DNA of 64,000 nucleotides, from NCBI GenBank assembly GCA_045593725.1, contig JAZNXE010000026.1:1-64000 (forward strand), in the 5' to 3' direction. Source of the DNA: HGM12713 sp045593725. Lineage in GTDB: Bacteria; Bacillota; Clostridia; Oscillospirales; CAG-272. The notes beneath the pieces are model-generated. The model was not told where the DNA came from and made no database searches. It worked only from the letters and a program-made list of their open reading frames with translations. Both the position numbers and the translations under genes were made by a program. This document shows positions 44,200 through 51,815 of the stretch, in pieces (positions within the stretch are counted from its first letter, which is position 1; each line of letters opens with the position of its first letter).

Positions 44200-45219
44200 T
44201 TAGTTAAGCTCTGCGAAGTACTTGATTGTACGAACCATCTGGCTGGTGTAGGAGTTCTCGTTGTCGTACCAAGAAACAACCTGTACCTGATATGTGTCGT
44301 CATCAATCTTAGCTACCATAGTCTGAGTAGCGTCGAAGAGAGAACCGTAGGTAATACCAATAACGTCAGAGGAAACGATCTGATCCTCGTTGTATCCGAA
44401 GGAAGCGGAAGAAGCAGCCTTCATAGCAGCGTTGATACCGTCAGCGGTGATGTCCTTACCCTTAACAACAGCTACGAGAATAGTGGTAGAACCTGTGCAG
44501 GTAGGAACTCTCTGAGCAGAACCGATGAGCTTGCCGTTAAGCTCGGGAATAACAAGACCGATTGCCTTTGCAGCGCCGGTAGAGTTAGGAACGATGTTCT
44601 GTGCGCCAGCGCGTGCGCGGCGGAGGTCACCCTTTCTGTGAGGACCGTCGAGGATCATCTGGTCACCTGTGTAAGCGTGAACAGTGGTCATGATACCGCT
44701 CTGGATAGGAGCGTAGTCATTGAGAGCCTTAGCCATAGGAGCGAGGCAGTTGGTTGTACAAGAAGCAGCGGAGATGATCTTGTCATCAGCTGTAAGAGTC
44801 TTCTCGTTAACAGAGTAAACGATGGTCTTGAGGTCCTTTCCTGCGGGAGCGGAAATAACTACCTTCTTAGCGCCTGCGTTGATGTGAGCCATGGACTTCT
44901 CGGTAGAGCAGTAGAAGCCTGTGCACTCGAGGACAACGTCAACACCAAGCTCACCCCAAGGGCAGTTAGCAGCATCCTTCTCAGCGTAGATCTTAAGAAC
45001 CTTACCGTCAACAGTGATGGTGTTTGCCTCGTCGTCAGCAACAACGGTGTGACCGTCGTAGCGACCCTGAGCGGTGTCGTACTTAAGAAGGTGAGCGAGC
45101 ATAGAAGCCTTGGTAAGGTCGTTGATAGCAACGATCTCGTAACCCTCTGCGCCGAACATCTGTCTGAACGCAAGACGACCGATACGGCCAAAGCCGTTAA
45201 TAGCAACTTTAACTGACAT
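44200..45219 (-). CDS. gap: Glyceraldehyde-3-phosphate dehydrogenase
   Basis: The 339-residue glycolytic enzyme has the NAD-binding start VAINGFGRIGRLAFRQ, the catalytic Cys154 in SAASCTTNCLAPM, the phosphate-binding TGAAKAIG and the C-terminal SWYDNENSYTSQM. The loop usually reading RVPTPTG is RVPTCTG here. It is monocistronic, with its own promoter (45292-45320) and terminator. GGAGG precedes the ATG. The codon bias is as strong as in ppdK, which lies convergently downstream, so two abundant glycolytic enzymes sit side by side. Confidence 0.97.
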   Translation of the reverse strand: MSVKVAINGFGRIGRLAFRQMFGAEGYEIVAINDLTKASMLAHLLKYDTAQGRYDGHTVVADDEANTITVDGKVLKIYAEKDAANCPWGELGVDVVLECTGFYCSTEKSMAHINAGAKKVVISAPAGKDLKTIVYSVNEKTLTADDKIISAASCTTNCLAPMAKALNDYAPIQSGIMTTVHAYTGDQMILDGPHRKGDLRRARAGAQNIVPNSTGAAKAIGLVIPELNGKLIGSAQRVPTCTGSTTILVAVVKGKDITADGINAAMKAASSASFGYNEDQIVSSDVIGITYGSLFDATQTMVAKIDDDTYQVQVVSWYDNENSYTSQMVRTIKYFAELN

Positions 45220-45291
45220 AATGAAATTCCTCCATTTTTATAATAAAAATTTTTTCATTTTTACGGGAAGCCCACGCTTCCTCAATTATAT

Positions 45292-45320
45292 ATTTTAACT
45301 CATTTTCCACAAATATACAA
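45292..45320 (-). promoter_or_regulatory. Promoter of gap
   Basis: TTGTAT (45315-45320), 17-bp spacer and TAAAAT (45292-45297) in minus sense. The leader of about 65 bases contains a small GGAAGC/GCTTCC hairpin. Confidence 0.7.
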
Positions 45321-45396
45321 GAGGTTTGACGAAATTTTCTCAATTTTGTATAAGTGCACTATTTTTTGTTAATAATCAACCAATTTATCATACATT

Positions 45397-45858
45397 TTAA
45401 TAACATATTGCACAAATATTTATTATTCTTTTCTTTCTTCGTCTTGCCACCTGTAGTGATTTATATGCCCCACCGTAATTATGATCCACATATGCTATTA
45501 TCAGATCCGCATTTTCCATCATCCATTCATTCCTTTTCGATATAGCAAATTTCGGCGGCACCTTCTCAATAGGCGGATATATCGAAGCGTCGAACAAGCC
45601 ATATTCTTGCATTTCTTTTATTTTAGCCTGCTCTGATAAATTAATATAAGGAGTGACATAAACTATCTCTATACAGTTATATTTCTTTTTCAATTCCCTA
45701 CAGACGCAAGAACAGATATCATCGAATTCGCCATAACCTCCAATATAGCAGATTACTTTCTCTGCGTCAATAATATTATTTTCTATCTTCTCCCTTACCA
45801 TTTCTTTTACTTTATTCCTCTCTGGGATAAAGGAATGCCCTGCAAAAGTAATTGTCAT
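45397..45858 (-). CDS. SLOG-fold (DUF1273-like) putative nucleotide-binding protein
   Basis: The 153-residue product begins MTITFAGHS and contains GGYGEFDD at 40-47, VYVTPY, YPPIEKVPPKFAISKRNEWM (about 94-113) and DLIIAYVDHNYGGAYKSLQVA. This is the pattern of the SLOG/DprA-like Rossmannoid family (DUF1273-like), whose members are thought to sense or process nucleotide-derived ligands. The reaction is unknown. The start at 45858 has GAGAGG upstream, and the 11 extra codons of the open frame read through an operator. It is transcribed divergently from a small XRE regulator, from a perfect-consensus promoter flanked by two operators, so it is normally repressed. Confidence 0.8.
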   Translation of the reverse strand: MTITFAGHSFIPERNKVKEMVREKIENNIIDAEKVICYIGGYGEFDDICSCVCRELKKKYNCIEIVYVTPYINLSEQAKIKEMQEYGLFDASIYPPIEKVPPKFAISKRNEWMMENADLIIAYVDHNYGGAYKSLQVARRRKKRIINICAICY

Positions 45859-45877
45859 AATATACCTCTCATCTTTC

Positions 45878-45889
45878 GTGGAATTCCAC
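45878..45889. promoter_or_regulatory. Operator site 1, perfect palindrome
   Basis: GTGGAATTCCAC is a perfect 12-bp palindrome. It lies in the 5' leader of the SLOG gene, just downstream of its -10 box, where a bound protein would block initiation or early elongation. Confidence 0.8.
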
Positions 45890-45902
45890 AATTTTCAAAG
45901 AT

Positions 45903-45931
45903 ATTATACAACTAAACAAAAACTTTGTCAA
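45903..45931 (-). promoter_or_regulatory. Full-consensus promoter of the SLOG-fold gene
   Basis: TTGACA (45926-45931), exact 17-bp spacer, TATAAT (45903-45908) in minus sense. Operators 1 and 2 flank it, which suggests a strong promoter held off by repression. Confidence 0.92.
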
Positions 45932-45934
45932 TAT

Positions 45935-45948
45935 CGTGGAATTCCACG
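45935..45948. promoter_or_regulatory. Operator site 2, perfect 14-bp palindrome
   Basis: CGTGGAATTCCACG is a perfect 14-bp palindrome. It lies just upstream of the -35 box of the SLOG promoter and near the presumed -35 region of the divergent regulator promoter, so one site could affect both genes. Confidence 0.82.
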
Positions 45949-45970
45949 AGATAAATTTTTTATATTTACC

Positions 45971-45992
45971 TATAATAATTGTGGAATTCCGC
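45971..45992 (+). promoter_or_regulatory. Regulator promoter -10 box and operator site 3
   Basis: TATAAT (45971-45976) is the -10 box of the XRE gene and has no good -35 partner. GTGGAATTCCGC (45981-45992) is a third operator copy with one mismatch. It covers the expected transcription start, consistent with autorepression. Confidence 0.72.
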
Positions 45993-46016
45993 AAAAAAGG
46001 TAGGTAAGATACAGTT

Positions 46017-46253
46017 ATGAAATTAAATGATGCTATCGTAAAGCGCATAGATGAAATTTGCAAGGAGCATAACAGCAATGTGTGTGATATTGCCCTACGC
46101 GGCGGAATGTCACCCTCCGCTATCTATGACCTTATCAAGGGAAGAACGAAATGCTCCAAAATAATTACGGTAAAGCGCTTTTGCGAAGGAGCAGGCATTA
46201 CTCTGTCCGAGTTCTTTGACAAAGAATACTTTAACGAACCCGAAGAGGATTGA
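46017..46253 (+). CDS. Small XRE-family HTH transcriptional regulator
   Basis: The 78-residue protein is little more than one Cro/CI-type helix-turn-helix. Residues 20-45 (SNVCDIALRGGMSPSAIYDL) form the HTH, followed by KRFCEGAGITLSEFF, the usual final helices of this family. An AGGTAGG site precedes the ATG. It is divergent from the SLOG-fold gene and surrounded by three GTGGAATTCCAC sites, so it is the likely repressor of both. It has no separate sensor domain, so the inducer may act through the SLOG protein or by another route. Confidence 0.92.
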   Translation: MKLNDAIVKRIDEICKEHNSNVCDIALRGGMSPSAIYDLIKGRTKCSKIITVKRFCEGAGITLSEFFDKEYFNEPEED

Positions 46254-46263
46254 TTTTGAAAGC

Positions 46264-46302
46264 AAAAAAGCACTTATGGAAAGCCTTCCATAAGTGCTTT
46301 TT
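46264..46302. terminator. Bidirectional terminator between the XRE gene and gdhA
   Basis: AGCACTTATGGAA (46269-46281) and TTCCATAAGTGCT (46286-46298) form a 13-bp stem flanked by A6 and T5, so it works in both directions. Confidence 0.93.
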
Positions 46303-46325
46303 CACTATATATTTACATATGATTA

Positions 46326-47678
46326 TCAGACCACGCCCTGAGCCTTCATAGCCTCAGCAACCTTGATAAAGCCCGCGATATTCGCGCCCGCTACAAGGTC
46401 GTCGCCAAGACCGTAGTCGTTTGCAGCCTTTACAGATGCCTCGAAGATATTCTTCATAATCATCTTAAGCTTCTCGTCAACCTCTTCCGCGGTCCAGCTG
46501 TAACGCATAGAGTTCTGGGACATCTCAAGACCCGAAACAGAAACACCGCCCGCGTTAACTGCCTTGGAAGGAGCTATGATAACGCCGTTAGCCTTAAGAT
46601 ATGCAACAGCCTCGTTGGTAGTAGGCATATTGGATACCTCAACGTAGTACTTAACGCCGTTAGCAACTATCATCTGGGCTTCCTTCATATCTACCTCATT
46701 CTGAGTTGCGCAAGGCATAAGGATATCTGCCTTTACGCCCCAAGGCTTCTGACCTGCGAAGAACTCAACGCCGAACTTGTCAGCGTAGTCCTGAACTCTG
46801 TTACGGCAGGATGCTCTCATCTCGAGCATAAAGTCTATCTTCTCGGGAGTGCTGATTCCGTCGGGATCGTAGATATATCCGTCAGGACCCGAAATAGTAA
46901 CTACCTTACCGCCAAGCTCGTTGACCTTCTTAACAGTACCCCAAGCAACGTTACCGAAGCCCGAAACCGCAAAGGTCTTGCCCTTTATATCATCGCCGAA
47001 GTGCTTGAGCATCTCCACAGTGTAGTAAACAGCGCCGTAGCCTGTCGCCTCGGGACGGATGAGAGAGCCGCCGTATGTAAGTCCCTTGCCTGTAAGAACG
47101 CCGGTGAACTCGTCGCGGAGTCTCTTGTACTGACCGTAGAGGTAGCCAATCTCACGCGCGCCAACGCCGATATCACCTGCGGGAACGTCGGTATCAGCGC
47201 CGATATACTTCTGAAGCTCGGTCATAAAGCTCTGGCAAAAGCGCATAACCTCTGCGTCGGACTTGCCCTGAGGGTCGAAGTCGGAGCCACCCTTACCGCC
47301 GCCCATAGGAAGCGATGTAAGAGAGTTTTTGAAGGTCTGCTCAAAGCCGAGGAACTTTATAATGCTCTCGTTTACGGAAGGATGGAAGCGCAGACCTCCC
47401 TTGTAAGGACCGATAGCGCTGTTGAACTGAATACGGAAGCCGCGGTTTACCTGAACGTTTCCGTTGTCATCAACCCACGGAACACGGAACTTGATTATTC
47501 TCTCGGGCTCTACCATTCTTTCGATAACGCCTGCCTTAACAAGGTCGGGGCGAGCCTCGATAACAGGCTCGATAGACTCAAGAACTTCCTTTACTGTCTG
47601 GTGAAATTCGGGCTCATTGGGGTTTCTCTTGATTACTCTCTCCATGAGCTCATTGAGATACTGATTTTTGAAACTCAT
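46326..47678 (-). CDS. gdhA: NADP-type glutamate dehydrogenase
   Basis: The enzyme assimilates ammonia onto 2-oxoglutarate to form glutamate. The 450-residue form begins at ATG 47678 after AGGAAGG. The open frame extends to 47789, but the promoter -10 box at 47761-47766 lies inside that extension. Visible are GGLRFHP, PMGGGKGGSDFDP with the catalytic Lys, VPAGDIGVGAREIG and the nucleotide-binding AVSGFGNVAWG. The hexameric NADP-dependent form is likely from length and motifs. It ends before a bidirectional terminator. Confidence 0.97.
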   Translation of the reverse strand: MSFKNQYLNELMERVIKRNPNEPEFHQTVKEVLESIEPVIEARPDLVKAGVIERMVEPERIIKFRVPWVDDNGNVQVNRGFRIQFNSAIGPYKGGLRFHPSVNESIIKFLGFEQTFKNSLTSLPMGGGKGGSDFDPQGKSDAEVMRFCQSFMTELQKYIGADTDVPAGDIGVGAREIGYLYGQYKRLRDEFTGVLTGKGLTYGGSLIRPEATGYGAVYYTVEMLKHFGDDIKGKTFAVSGFGNVAWGTVKKVNELGGKVVTISGPDGYIYDPDGISTPEKIDFMLEMRASCRNRVQDYADKFGVEFFAGQKPWGVKADILMPCATQNEVDMKEAQMIVANGVKYYVEVSNMPTTNEAVAYLKANGVIIAPSKAVNAGGVSVSGLEMSQNSMRYSWTAEEVDEKLKMIMKNIFEASVKAANDYGLGDDLVAGANIAGFIKVAEAMKAQGVV

Positions 47679-47760
47679 TTTCAAATACCTTCCTAAAAAT
47701 AGATTTACGAAAATCTCGGAATTGCAAGTTTTGCTTTTCGATATTTCAAATAATGGAATA

Positions 47761-47789
47761 ATTATAGCACAAGCGCAATCTCTTGTCAA
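47761..47789 (-). promoter_or_regulatory. Full-consensus promoter of gdhA
   Basis: TTGACA (47784-47789), 17-bp spacer, TATAAT (47761-47766) in minus sense. The leader is about 75 bases. I see no riboswitch-like fold in it. Confidence 0.92.
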
Positions 47790-47800
47790 TAAATTTGCGC

Positions 47801-47836
47801 AAAAAAATCCGCACTATTTTCATAGTGCGGAGCTTT
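47801..47836 (-). terminator. Terminator of serC-serA
   Basis: CCGCACTA and TAGTGCGG form an 8-bp stem (47809-47816 with 47823-47830), followed in minus sense by ATTTTTTT. Confidence 0.92.
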
Positions 47837-47850
47837 TGTTCAGGTTAAAG

Positions 47851-48999
47851 TCAAATAGCGTAAGCCTTGTAAACCTCATCCATTGCGTTCAACGCCTTAA
47901 CAGCGTCGCAAGCGCATCCGTTTACGTCAACGATAGTATAAGCATTCTCGCCGCGAGTCTTGCTCGTGATAGCAACAACACTACCGACTGCCGCGGTAAT
48001 CTTTGCAACCATATCGTCACCTGCAACGTGGAGAACGCAAATCCTCTTCTCGCCGCTTCTCGCCATTTCAAGGTTGGGAAAGTTTACGCTGTTCTTGATG
48101 TTTCCGTTGCGAAGGAAATCGTCAAGCTGGAGAGCAGCCATAACCGCGCAGTTATCCTCGGACTCTGCGGTAGATGCGCCAAGATGAGGAATAGCAACTA
48201 TTCCCTTTACGCCCACGGTTTCCTCTGTGGGGAAATCGGTAACGTAAGAAGCTACCTTTCCGCTCTCAAGAGCTGTCTTTATATCAGCGTTGTTAACAAG
48301 GTCAGCACGCGCAAGGTTTATAACTCTTACGCCGTCCTTCATTGTAGCCAGAGTGTCCGCGTTTATCATTCCCTTAGTGTCCTTGGTTGCGGGAACGTGG
48401 AGAGTAAGGTAATCAGCCTTTGCGAATACCTCGTCAAAGGTAGCAGCCTTCTGTACCGCGGGATTGAGCTTCCAAGCGGCGTCAACGCTCATAAAGGGGT
48501 CACAGCCCACAACCTTCATACCAAGGTCGATAGCAGCGTTAGCAACCAAAGCTCCAATTGCGCCAAGACCGATAACACCAAGGGTCTTACCCTTAACCTC
48601 AACGCCCGCGAACTTGGACTTGCCCGCCTCAACAGCCTTAGCAACGCCCTCTGTTCCAACGAGAGTATCCGCCCACTTGATAGCGCCCGCTACGTCACGG
48701 GAAGCCAGCATAAGAGCGCATACAGCAAGCTCCTTAACTCCGTTTGCGTTAGCGCCGGGAGTATTGAAAACAACGATACCCTCCTTCGCGCAGCGGTCAA
48801 CGGGAATATTGTTTACACCCGCTCCGGCTCTCGCGATAGCCTTAAGCTCCGCGCCAAAGGTCATTTCGTGCATAACCGCGGAACGAACCATAATAGCGTC
48901 GGGGGCGTCTATATCGGCGGTAGCAACGTTATATTCGTTCTTGTCGAGAAGGTCGGTGCCGCAAGCGGCAATCTTATTAAGACAAAGTATGTTCTTCAT
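47851..48999 (-). CDS. serA: D-3-phosphoglycerate dehydrogenase
   Basis: The enzyme oxidises 3-phosphoglycerate to 3-phosphohydroxypyruvate, the first step of serine synthesis. The 382-residue product shows the substrate-domain motif ARAGAGVNNIP, the NAD-binding LGVIGLGAIGALVA (about 137-150), the catalytic His region AIPHLGAST and a C-terminal ACT-like domain (about 315-380) that could bind serine for feedback control. GAGGAA lies upstream of the ATG. It follows serC by 66 bp, a gap holding a small GC hairpin (49031-49053) without a U-tract. Confidence 0.95.
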   Translation of the reverse strand: MKNILCLNKIAACGTDLLDKNEYNVATADIDAPDAIMVRSAVMHEMTFGAELKAIARAGAGVNNIPVDRCAKEGIVVFNTPGANANGVKELAVCALMLASRDVAGAIKWADTLVGTEGVAKAVEAGKSKFAGVEVKGKTLGVIGLGAIGALVANAAIDLGMKVVGCDPFMSVDAAWKLNPAVQKAATFDEVFAKADYLTLHVPATKDTKGMINADTLATMKDGVRVINLARADLVNNADIKTALESGKVASYVTDFPTEETVGVKGIVAIPHLGASTAESEDNCAVMAALQLDDFLRNGNIKNSVNFPNLEMARSGEKRICVLHVAGDDMVAKITAAVGSVVAITSKTRGENAYTIVDVNGCACDAVKALNAMDEVYKAYAI

Positions 49000-49065
49000 T
49001 TTGTTTTCCTCATTAAATAATTATAAATTGAGGGCAGGACAACGCCCTGCCCTTTCGGTTTCAAT

Positions 49066-50157
49066 TTAAGCCTTGGGATTCTCTTCTGCAAACTTCTTCA
49101 TGAATGCGACGAGAGCCTCAACACCCTCGTAAGGCATAGCGTTGTAGATAGAAGCTCTCATTCCGCCAACAGAACGGTGACCCTTAAGGTTCTTAAGTCC
49201 TGCCTTTCCTGCCTCGGAAGCAAACTTCTTGTCAAGGTCAGCGTCGCCTGTTACGAAGGTAACGTTCATCATAGAACGGCTTTCCTTCTTAACGGGAGCC
49301 TTGTAGTAATCCTGACTGTCGAGGTAGTCGTAAAGAAGAGCTGCCTTCTTTACGTTCTTATCCTTCATAACCTCAAGACCGCCCATACCGAGTATCCACT
49401 CGTAAACCAGCTTAGCCATATAAATGGTGTAGCAAGGAGGAGTATTGTACATAGAACCGTTCTCCGCCATAGTCTTCCACTCAAGCATTGTGGGCATCTT
49501 CTCCTCTGCGTAGTCGAGAAGGTCCTCACGAACGATAACGAGAGTAAGTCCTGCGGGAGCCATATTCTTCTGCGCGCCCGCGTAGATAACACCGAACTTG
49601 CTTACGTCAACAGGCTCGGAGATGATGCAGGAGGACATATCCGCAACAAGGGGAATATCACCGATTTCGGGAATATAGGGATACTTTGTGCCGTAGATGG
49701 TGTTGTTGAAGCAGATGTGGAGATAAGCCGCATCTTCTCTTACCATGTCCTTAGTAACAACGGGAACGTGGTCAAAGTTATCTTCCTTGGTGGTAGCTAT
49801 GCACTTAACGTCGTAGCCCAGCTTCTGAGCCTCCTTGAATGCCTTGCCAGAGAACTGACCCGATACTACGTAGTCAGCCTTACCCGTTCTCTTGATGAGG
49901 TTGAGGGGTACTGCCGCGAACTGTGTGGATGCGCCACCCTGAAGGAAGAGCACCTTGTAGTTGTCGGGAATGTTCATAAGCTTGCGAAGCATTGCCTCAG
50001 CGTCGTTTATGATTGCTTCATAGTCCGGAGATCGGTGTGACATCTCCATAACCGACATCCCGGAAGTACCGTAGCAAACGAGCTCCGCTGCTGCTTTTTC
50101 AAGGACTTCAAGAGGTAGCATAGAAGGGCCCGCCGAAAAGTTGTAAACTCTGTTCAT
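49066..50157 (-). CDS. serC: Phosphoserine aminotransferase
   Basis: The PLP enzyme converts 3-phosphohydroxypyruvate and glutamate to phosphoserine. The 363-residue sequence begins MNRVYNFSAGPSMLPLEVLE, the standard SerC N-terminus, and contains GVIYAGAQKNMAPAG near 195 with the PLP-binding Lys. GGAGG lies upstream of the ATG. It heads the serC-serA operon under a promoter at 50220-50247. The phosphatase step (serB) is not encoded here. Confidence 0.97.
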   Translation of the reverse strand: MNRVYNFSAGPSMLPLEVLEKAAAELVCYGTSGMSVMEMSHRSPDYEAIINDAEAMLRKLMNIPDNYKVLFLQGGASTQFAAVPLNLIKRTGKADYVVSGQFSGKAFKEAQKLGYDVKCIATTKEDNFDHVPVVTKDMVREDAAYLHICFNNTIYGTKYPYIPEIGDIPLVADMSSCIISEPVDVSKFGVIYAGAQKNMAPAGLTLVIVREDLLDYAEEKMPTMLEWKTMAENGSMYNTPPCYTIYMAKLVYEWILGMGGLEVMKDKNVKKAALLYDYLDSQDYYKAPVKKESRSMMNVTFVTGDADLDKKFASEAGKAGLKNLKGHRSVGGMRASIYNAMPYEGVEALVAFMKKFAEENPKA

Positions 50158-50219
50158 AATAAATGAACCTCCGTAAAATGAAATGTTTGTATCTTAAATA
50201 ATATAAAAATACATCTACT

Positions 50220-50247
50220 ATTATACTTTATTTTTAAAAATTGTCAA
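50220..50247 (-). promoter_or_regulatory. Promoter of serC-serA
   Basis: TTGACA (50242-50247), 16-bp spacer, TATAAT (50220-50225) in minus sense. Confidence 0.85.
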
Positions 50248-50295
50248 TAGCTTTTTACTAATTTTTCGGAAAATTCGTCATTTTTTTGTCAAAGC

Positions 50296-50333
50296 AAAAA
50301 GACCGCGGATATACAGCTATACCACACGGTCCT
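50296..50333 (-). terminator. Terminator of the 50444-51681 gene pair
   Basis: An imperfect stem pairs GACCGTGTGG with CCGCGGTC through bulges, with UUUUU following in minus sense. It lies beyond the remnant gene tail. Confidence 0.65.
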
Positions 50334-50346
50334 TTATGCACATTTA

Positions 50347-50428
50347 TTAGTCCTTTTCCTTAACGAGTATTATATCCGCATCATACGGCAGACTCTCTAT
50401 CCAATCGCAGAGTGTATGCCGTTCACCG
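50347..50428 (-). pseudogene. 3' remnant of a paralogue of the 51058-51681 gene
   Basis: Read on the minus strand, this stretch encodes HTLCDWIESLPY followed by DADIILVKEKD and a stop. It matches the last residues of the intact neighbour (HTLCDWIESLPYAKDIILVKN). The shared 45-base core (50374-50418) is nearly identical at the DNA level, while the flanking codons differ mostly in ways that keep the protein tail. Nothing upstream of the match is homologous and no start exists, so only the tail of a former tandem gene copy remains. Confidence 0.8.
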
Positions 50429-50443
50429 CAAAATACAAAAGAC

Positions 50444-51022
50444 TTACTTCATATATGATGGCAAATACTCTGACAAAATATACTTTCGCTCATTTGCATA
50501 ATCTTTTTTATTAGTTACTCCAACTTCAAAACGAGTTTTAGCAACCTTTAACTTTTCTTCAATTTTCTTATGCTCAAGAATCGGTATTTCCTTGGACACT
50601 TTCAACAGATTAATCTCATCTTTTTCTATAAGGTTGGAAAGCCAAAGATAATCGCCAAATATAATATTATCTTTACTAACCTTCACCGTCTCCGTAAAAT
50701 TATATACATCCTCAACGCTTTTCCTATATGAGCTGTTCTGACCGATATCGTCTGTGGTATGTTTAGCGTATAAGTCCACATCTCTAGTGTCGCTTGATGG
50801 AGGTGAATCCCCTCTAAGTTCTTCATCCTTAATACACAGCATAAAGATCCCTGCCAATGGGCTACACAAAAATATAGTCAATATTCCCATCGTCTGCAAT
50901 TCTTCTTTTTTTGTTGCAGTACTGAGTTTGTTAAGTGCAAGTGCCCCAACAACTATGGGGAAAATCAAAAAGAACTGTATTACCATTCCTATCCATATGA
51001 ATACTTTCGCTGCTGTCTTCAT
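50444..51022 (-). CDS. Unrecognised AT-rich membrane protein, 192 residues
   Basis: The product has two N-terminal membrane helices (about 5-30 and 45-65), a polar linker and a charged C-terminal half (about 110-190) rich in Lys/Glu and likely helical. No family is recognised. The gene is visibly richer in A+T than its neighbours and lies exactly between an intact gene and the tail of its paralogue, so it may have been inserted there or captured by rearrangement. The start has only a modest ribosome site (GAGG at about 10 bases). Confidence 0.65.
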   Translation of the reverse strand: MKTAAKVFIWIGMVIQFFLIFPIVVGALALNKLSTATKKEELQTMGILTIFLCSPLAGIFMLCIKDEELRGDSPPSSDTRDVDLYAKHTTDDIGQNSSYRKSVEDVYNFTETVKVSKDNIIFGDYLWLSNLIEKDEINLLKVSKEIPILEHKKIEEKLKVAKTRFEVGVTNKKDYANERKYILSEYLPSYMK

Positions 51023-51057
51023 TTTTTGTCCTCTTTTCTATCTTTAGTATTTATATT

Positions 51058-51681
51058 TTAGTTCTTCACCAATATTATATCCTTTGCATACGGCAGACTC
51101 TCTATCCAATCGCAGAGTGTATGCCACTCCGCAAGCTTGTGAGTCCTTCTCGCGTAGTAAATATTGATTAGATTTTCGTAGTTAAGCGTTACCGTTCTCA
51201 TCTGGTTATAGCTTGAGGGCAGAAGCTGTATCATATTATGCCAAGCCTGCTTATCCGTCTTATCCTCGCAGAATTTAACTCTCTCCCCTTCAAGATACGC
51301 CACAAGGGCGTCAAGCGCCGCCAGACCGCCCTCGTCAAGTCGGTCACAGGAAAAATCCTCCCTCTCAAACGCCTTTGCGTGTATCTTGTGCATAGTACTG
51401 CAGGAGTTGGCCACCGTCCCCACCTTGTAGGTGTCAAATTCCTTCCACCAATAGAGGGGAGCTGTTATATCCACCGATACAAATATCTGTCGGAGAAATT
51501 TTCTGTGGTCACTGCCCGCGTGAGCAAGCTTCCTCGCAAGTCCGAGGTCGTTCTCTCCAAGGATATAATTTCCCTTTTCGTCGTACTCGCTATCCATTCT
51601 GCTCCAGCTATTGAGGGGATTTCTCGCTCCTCTGATAGCATTTTCAAGGTTCATTACCGAACTTCTCTCTATTTTTATCAT
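51058..51681 (-). CDS. Conserved protein of unknown function, 207 residues
   Basis: I recognise the sequence style (SDHRKFLRQIFVSVDI, WWKEFDTYKVG, ANSCSTMHKI) as a family recurrent in Clostridia and some of their phages, but I know no function. It is a soluble, mixed alpha/beta protein without signal or membrane segments. The central Cys-Ser-Thr-Met-His run and several Trp residues look like a binding site. A distant similarity to flavin-dependent thymidylate synthase is possible and unproven. GGAG precedes the ATG, and its promoter is divergent with that of the aminotransferase. A paralogue tail is preserved at 50347-50428. Confidence 0.75.
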   Translation of the reverse strand: MIKIERSSVMNLENAIRGARNPLNSWSRMDSEYDEKGNYILGENDLGLARKLAHAGSDHRKFLRQIFVSVDITAPLYWWKEFDTYKVGTVANSCSTMHKIHAKAFEREDFSCDRLDEGGLAALDALVAYLEGERVKFCEDKTDKQAWHNMIQLLPSSYNQMRTVTLNYENLINIYYARRTHKLAEWHTLCDWIESLPYAKDIILVKN

Positions 51682-51723
51682 ATTTTCGCTCCGTATGTTG
51701 ATTTTGTCCCTAATATCAATAAT

Positions 51724-51752
51724 AATATATCACATTTTAACGCAAAAGTCAA
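51724..51752 (-). promoter_or_regulatory. Promoter of the 51058-51681 gene
   Basis: TTGACT (51747-51752), 17-bp spacer, TATATT (51724-51729) in minus sense. Its -35 box abuts that of the divergent promoter within an 18-bp palindrome at 51744-51761. Confidence 0.8.
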
Positions 51753-51781
51753 TTGACTTTTAGAATAATCTGTGATATTAT
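51753..51781 (+). promoter_or_regulatory. Promoter of the aminotransferase-trpS-transketolase run
   Basis: TTGACT (51753-51758), 17-bp spacer, TATTAT (51776-51781). Back-to-back -35 boxes form AAAAGTCAATTGACTTTT. Confidence 0.8.
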
Positions 51782-51815
51782 TATAAGGAGATAGAATATC
51801 CAAGGAGTGTCCAAT

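Noticed and set aside
44116..45216. 366-codon plus-strand open frame opposite gap
   Set aside because: Same cause: antisense of a highly biased housekeeping gene. It also spans two terminators.
47679..47789. 37-codon N-terminal extension of gdhA
   Set aside because: A full-consensus promoter lies inside the extension, so it is not transcribed as coding sequence.
47668..49020. 450-codon plus-strand open frame opposite serA
   Set aside because: It covers serA antisense, a terminator and the gdhA promoter, and no family signature is seen.
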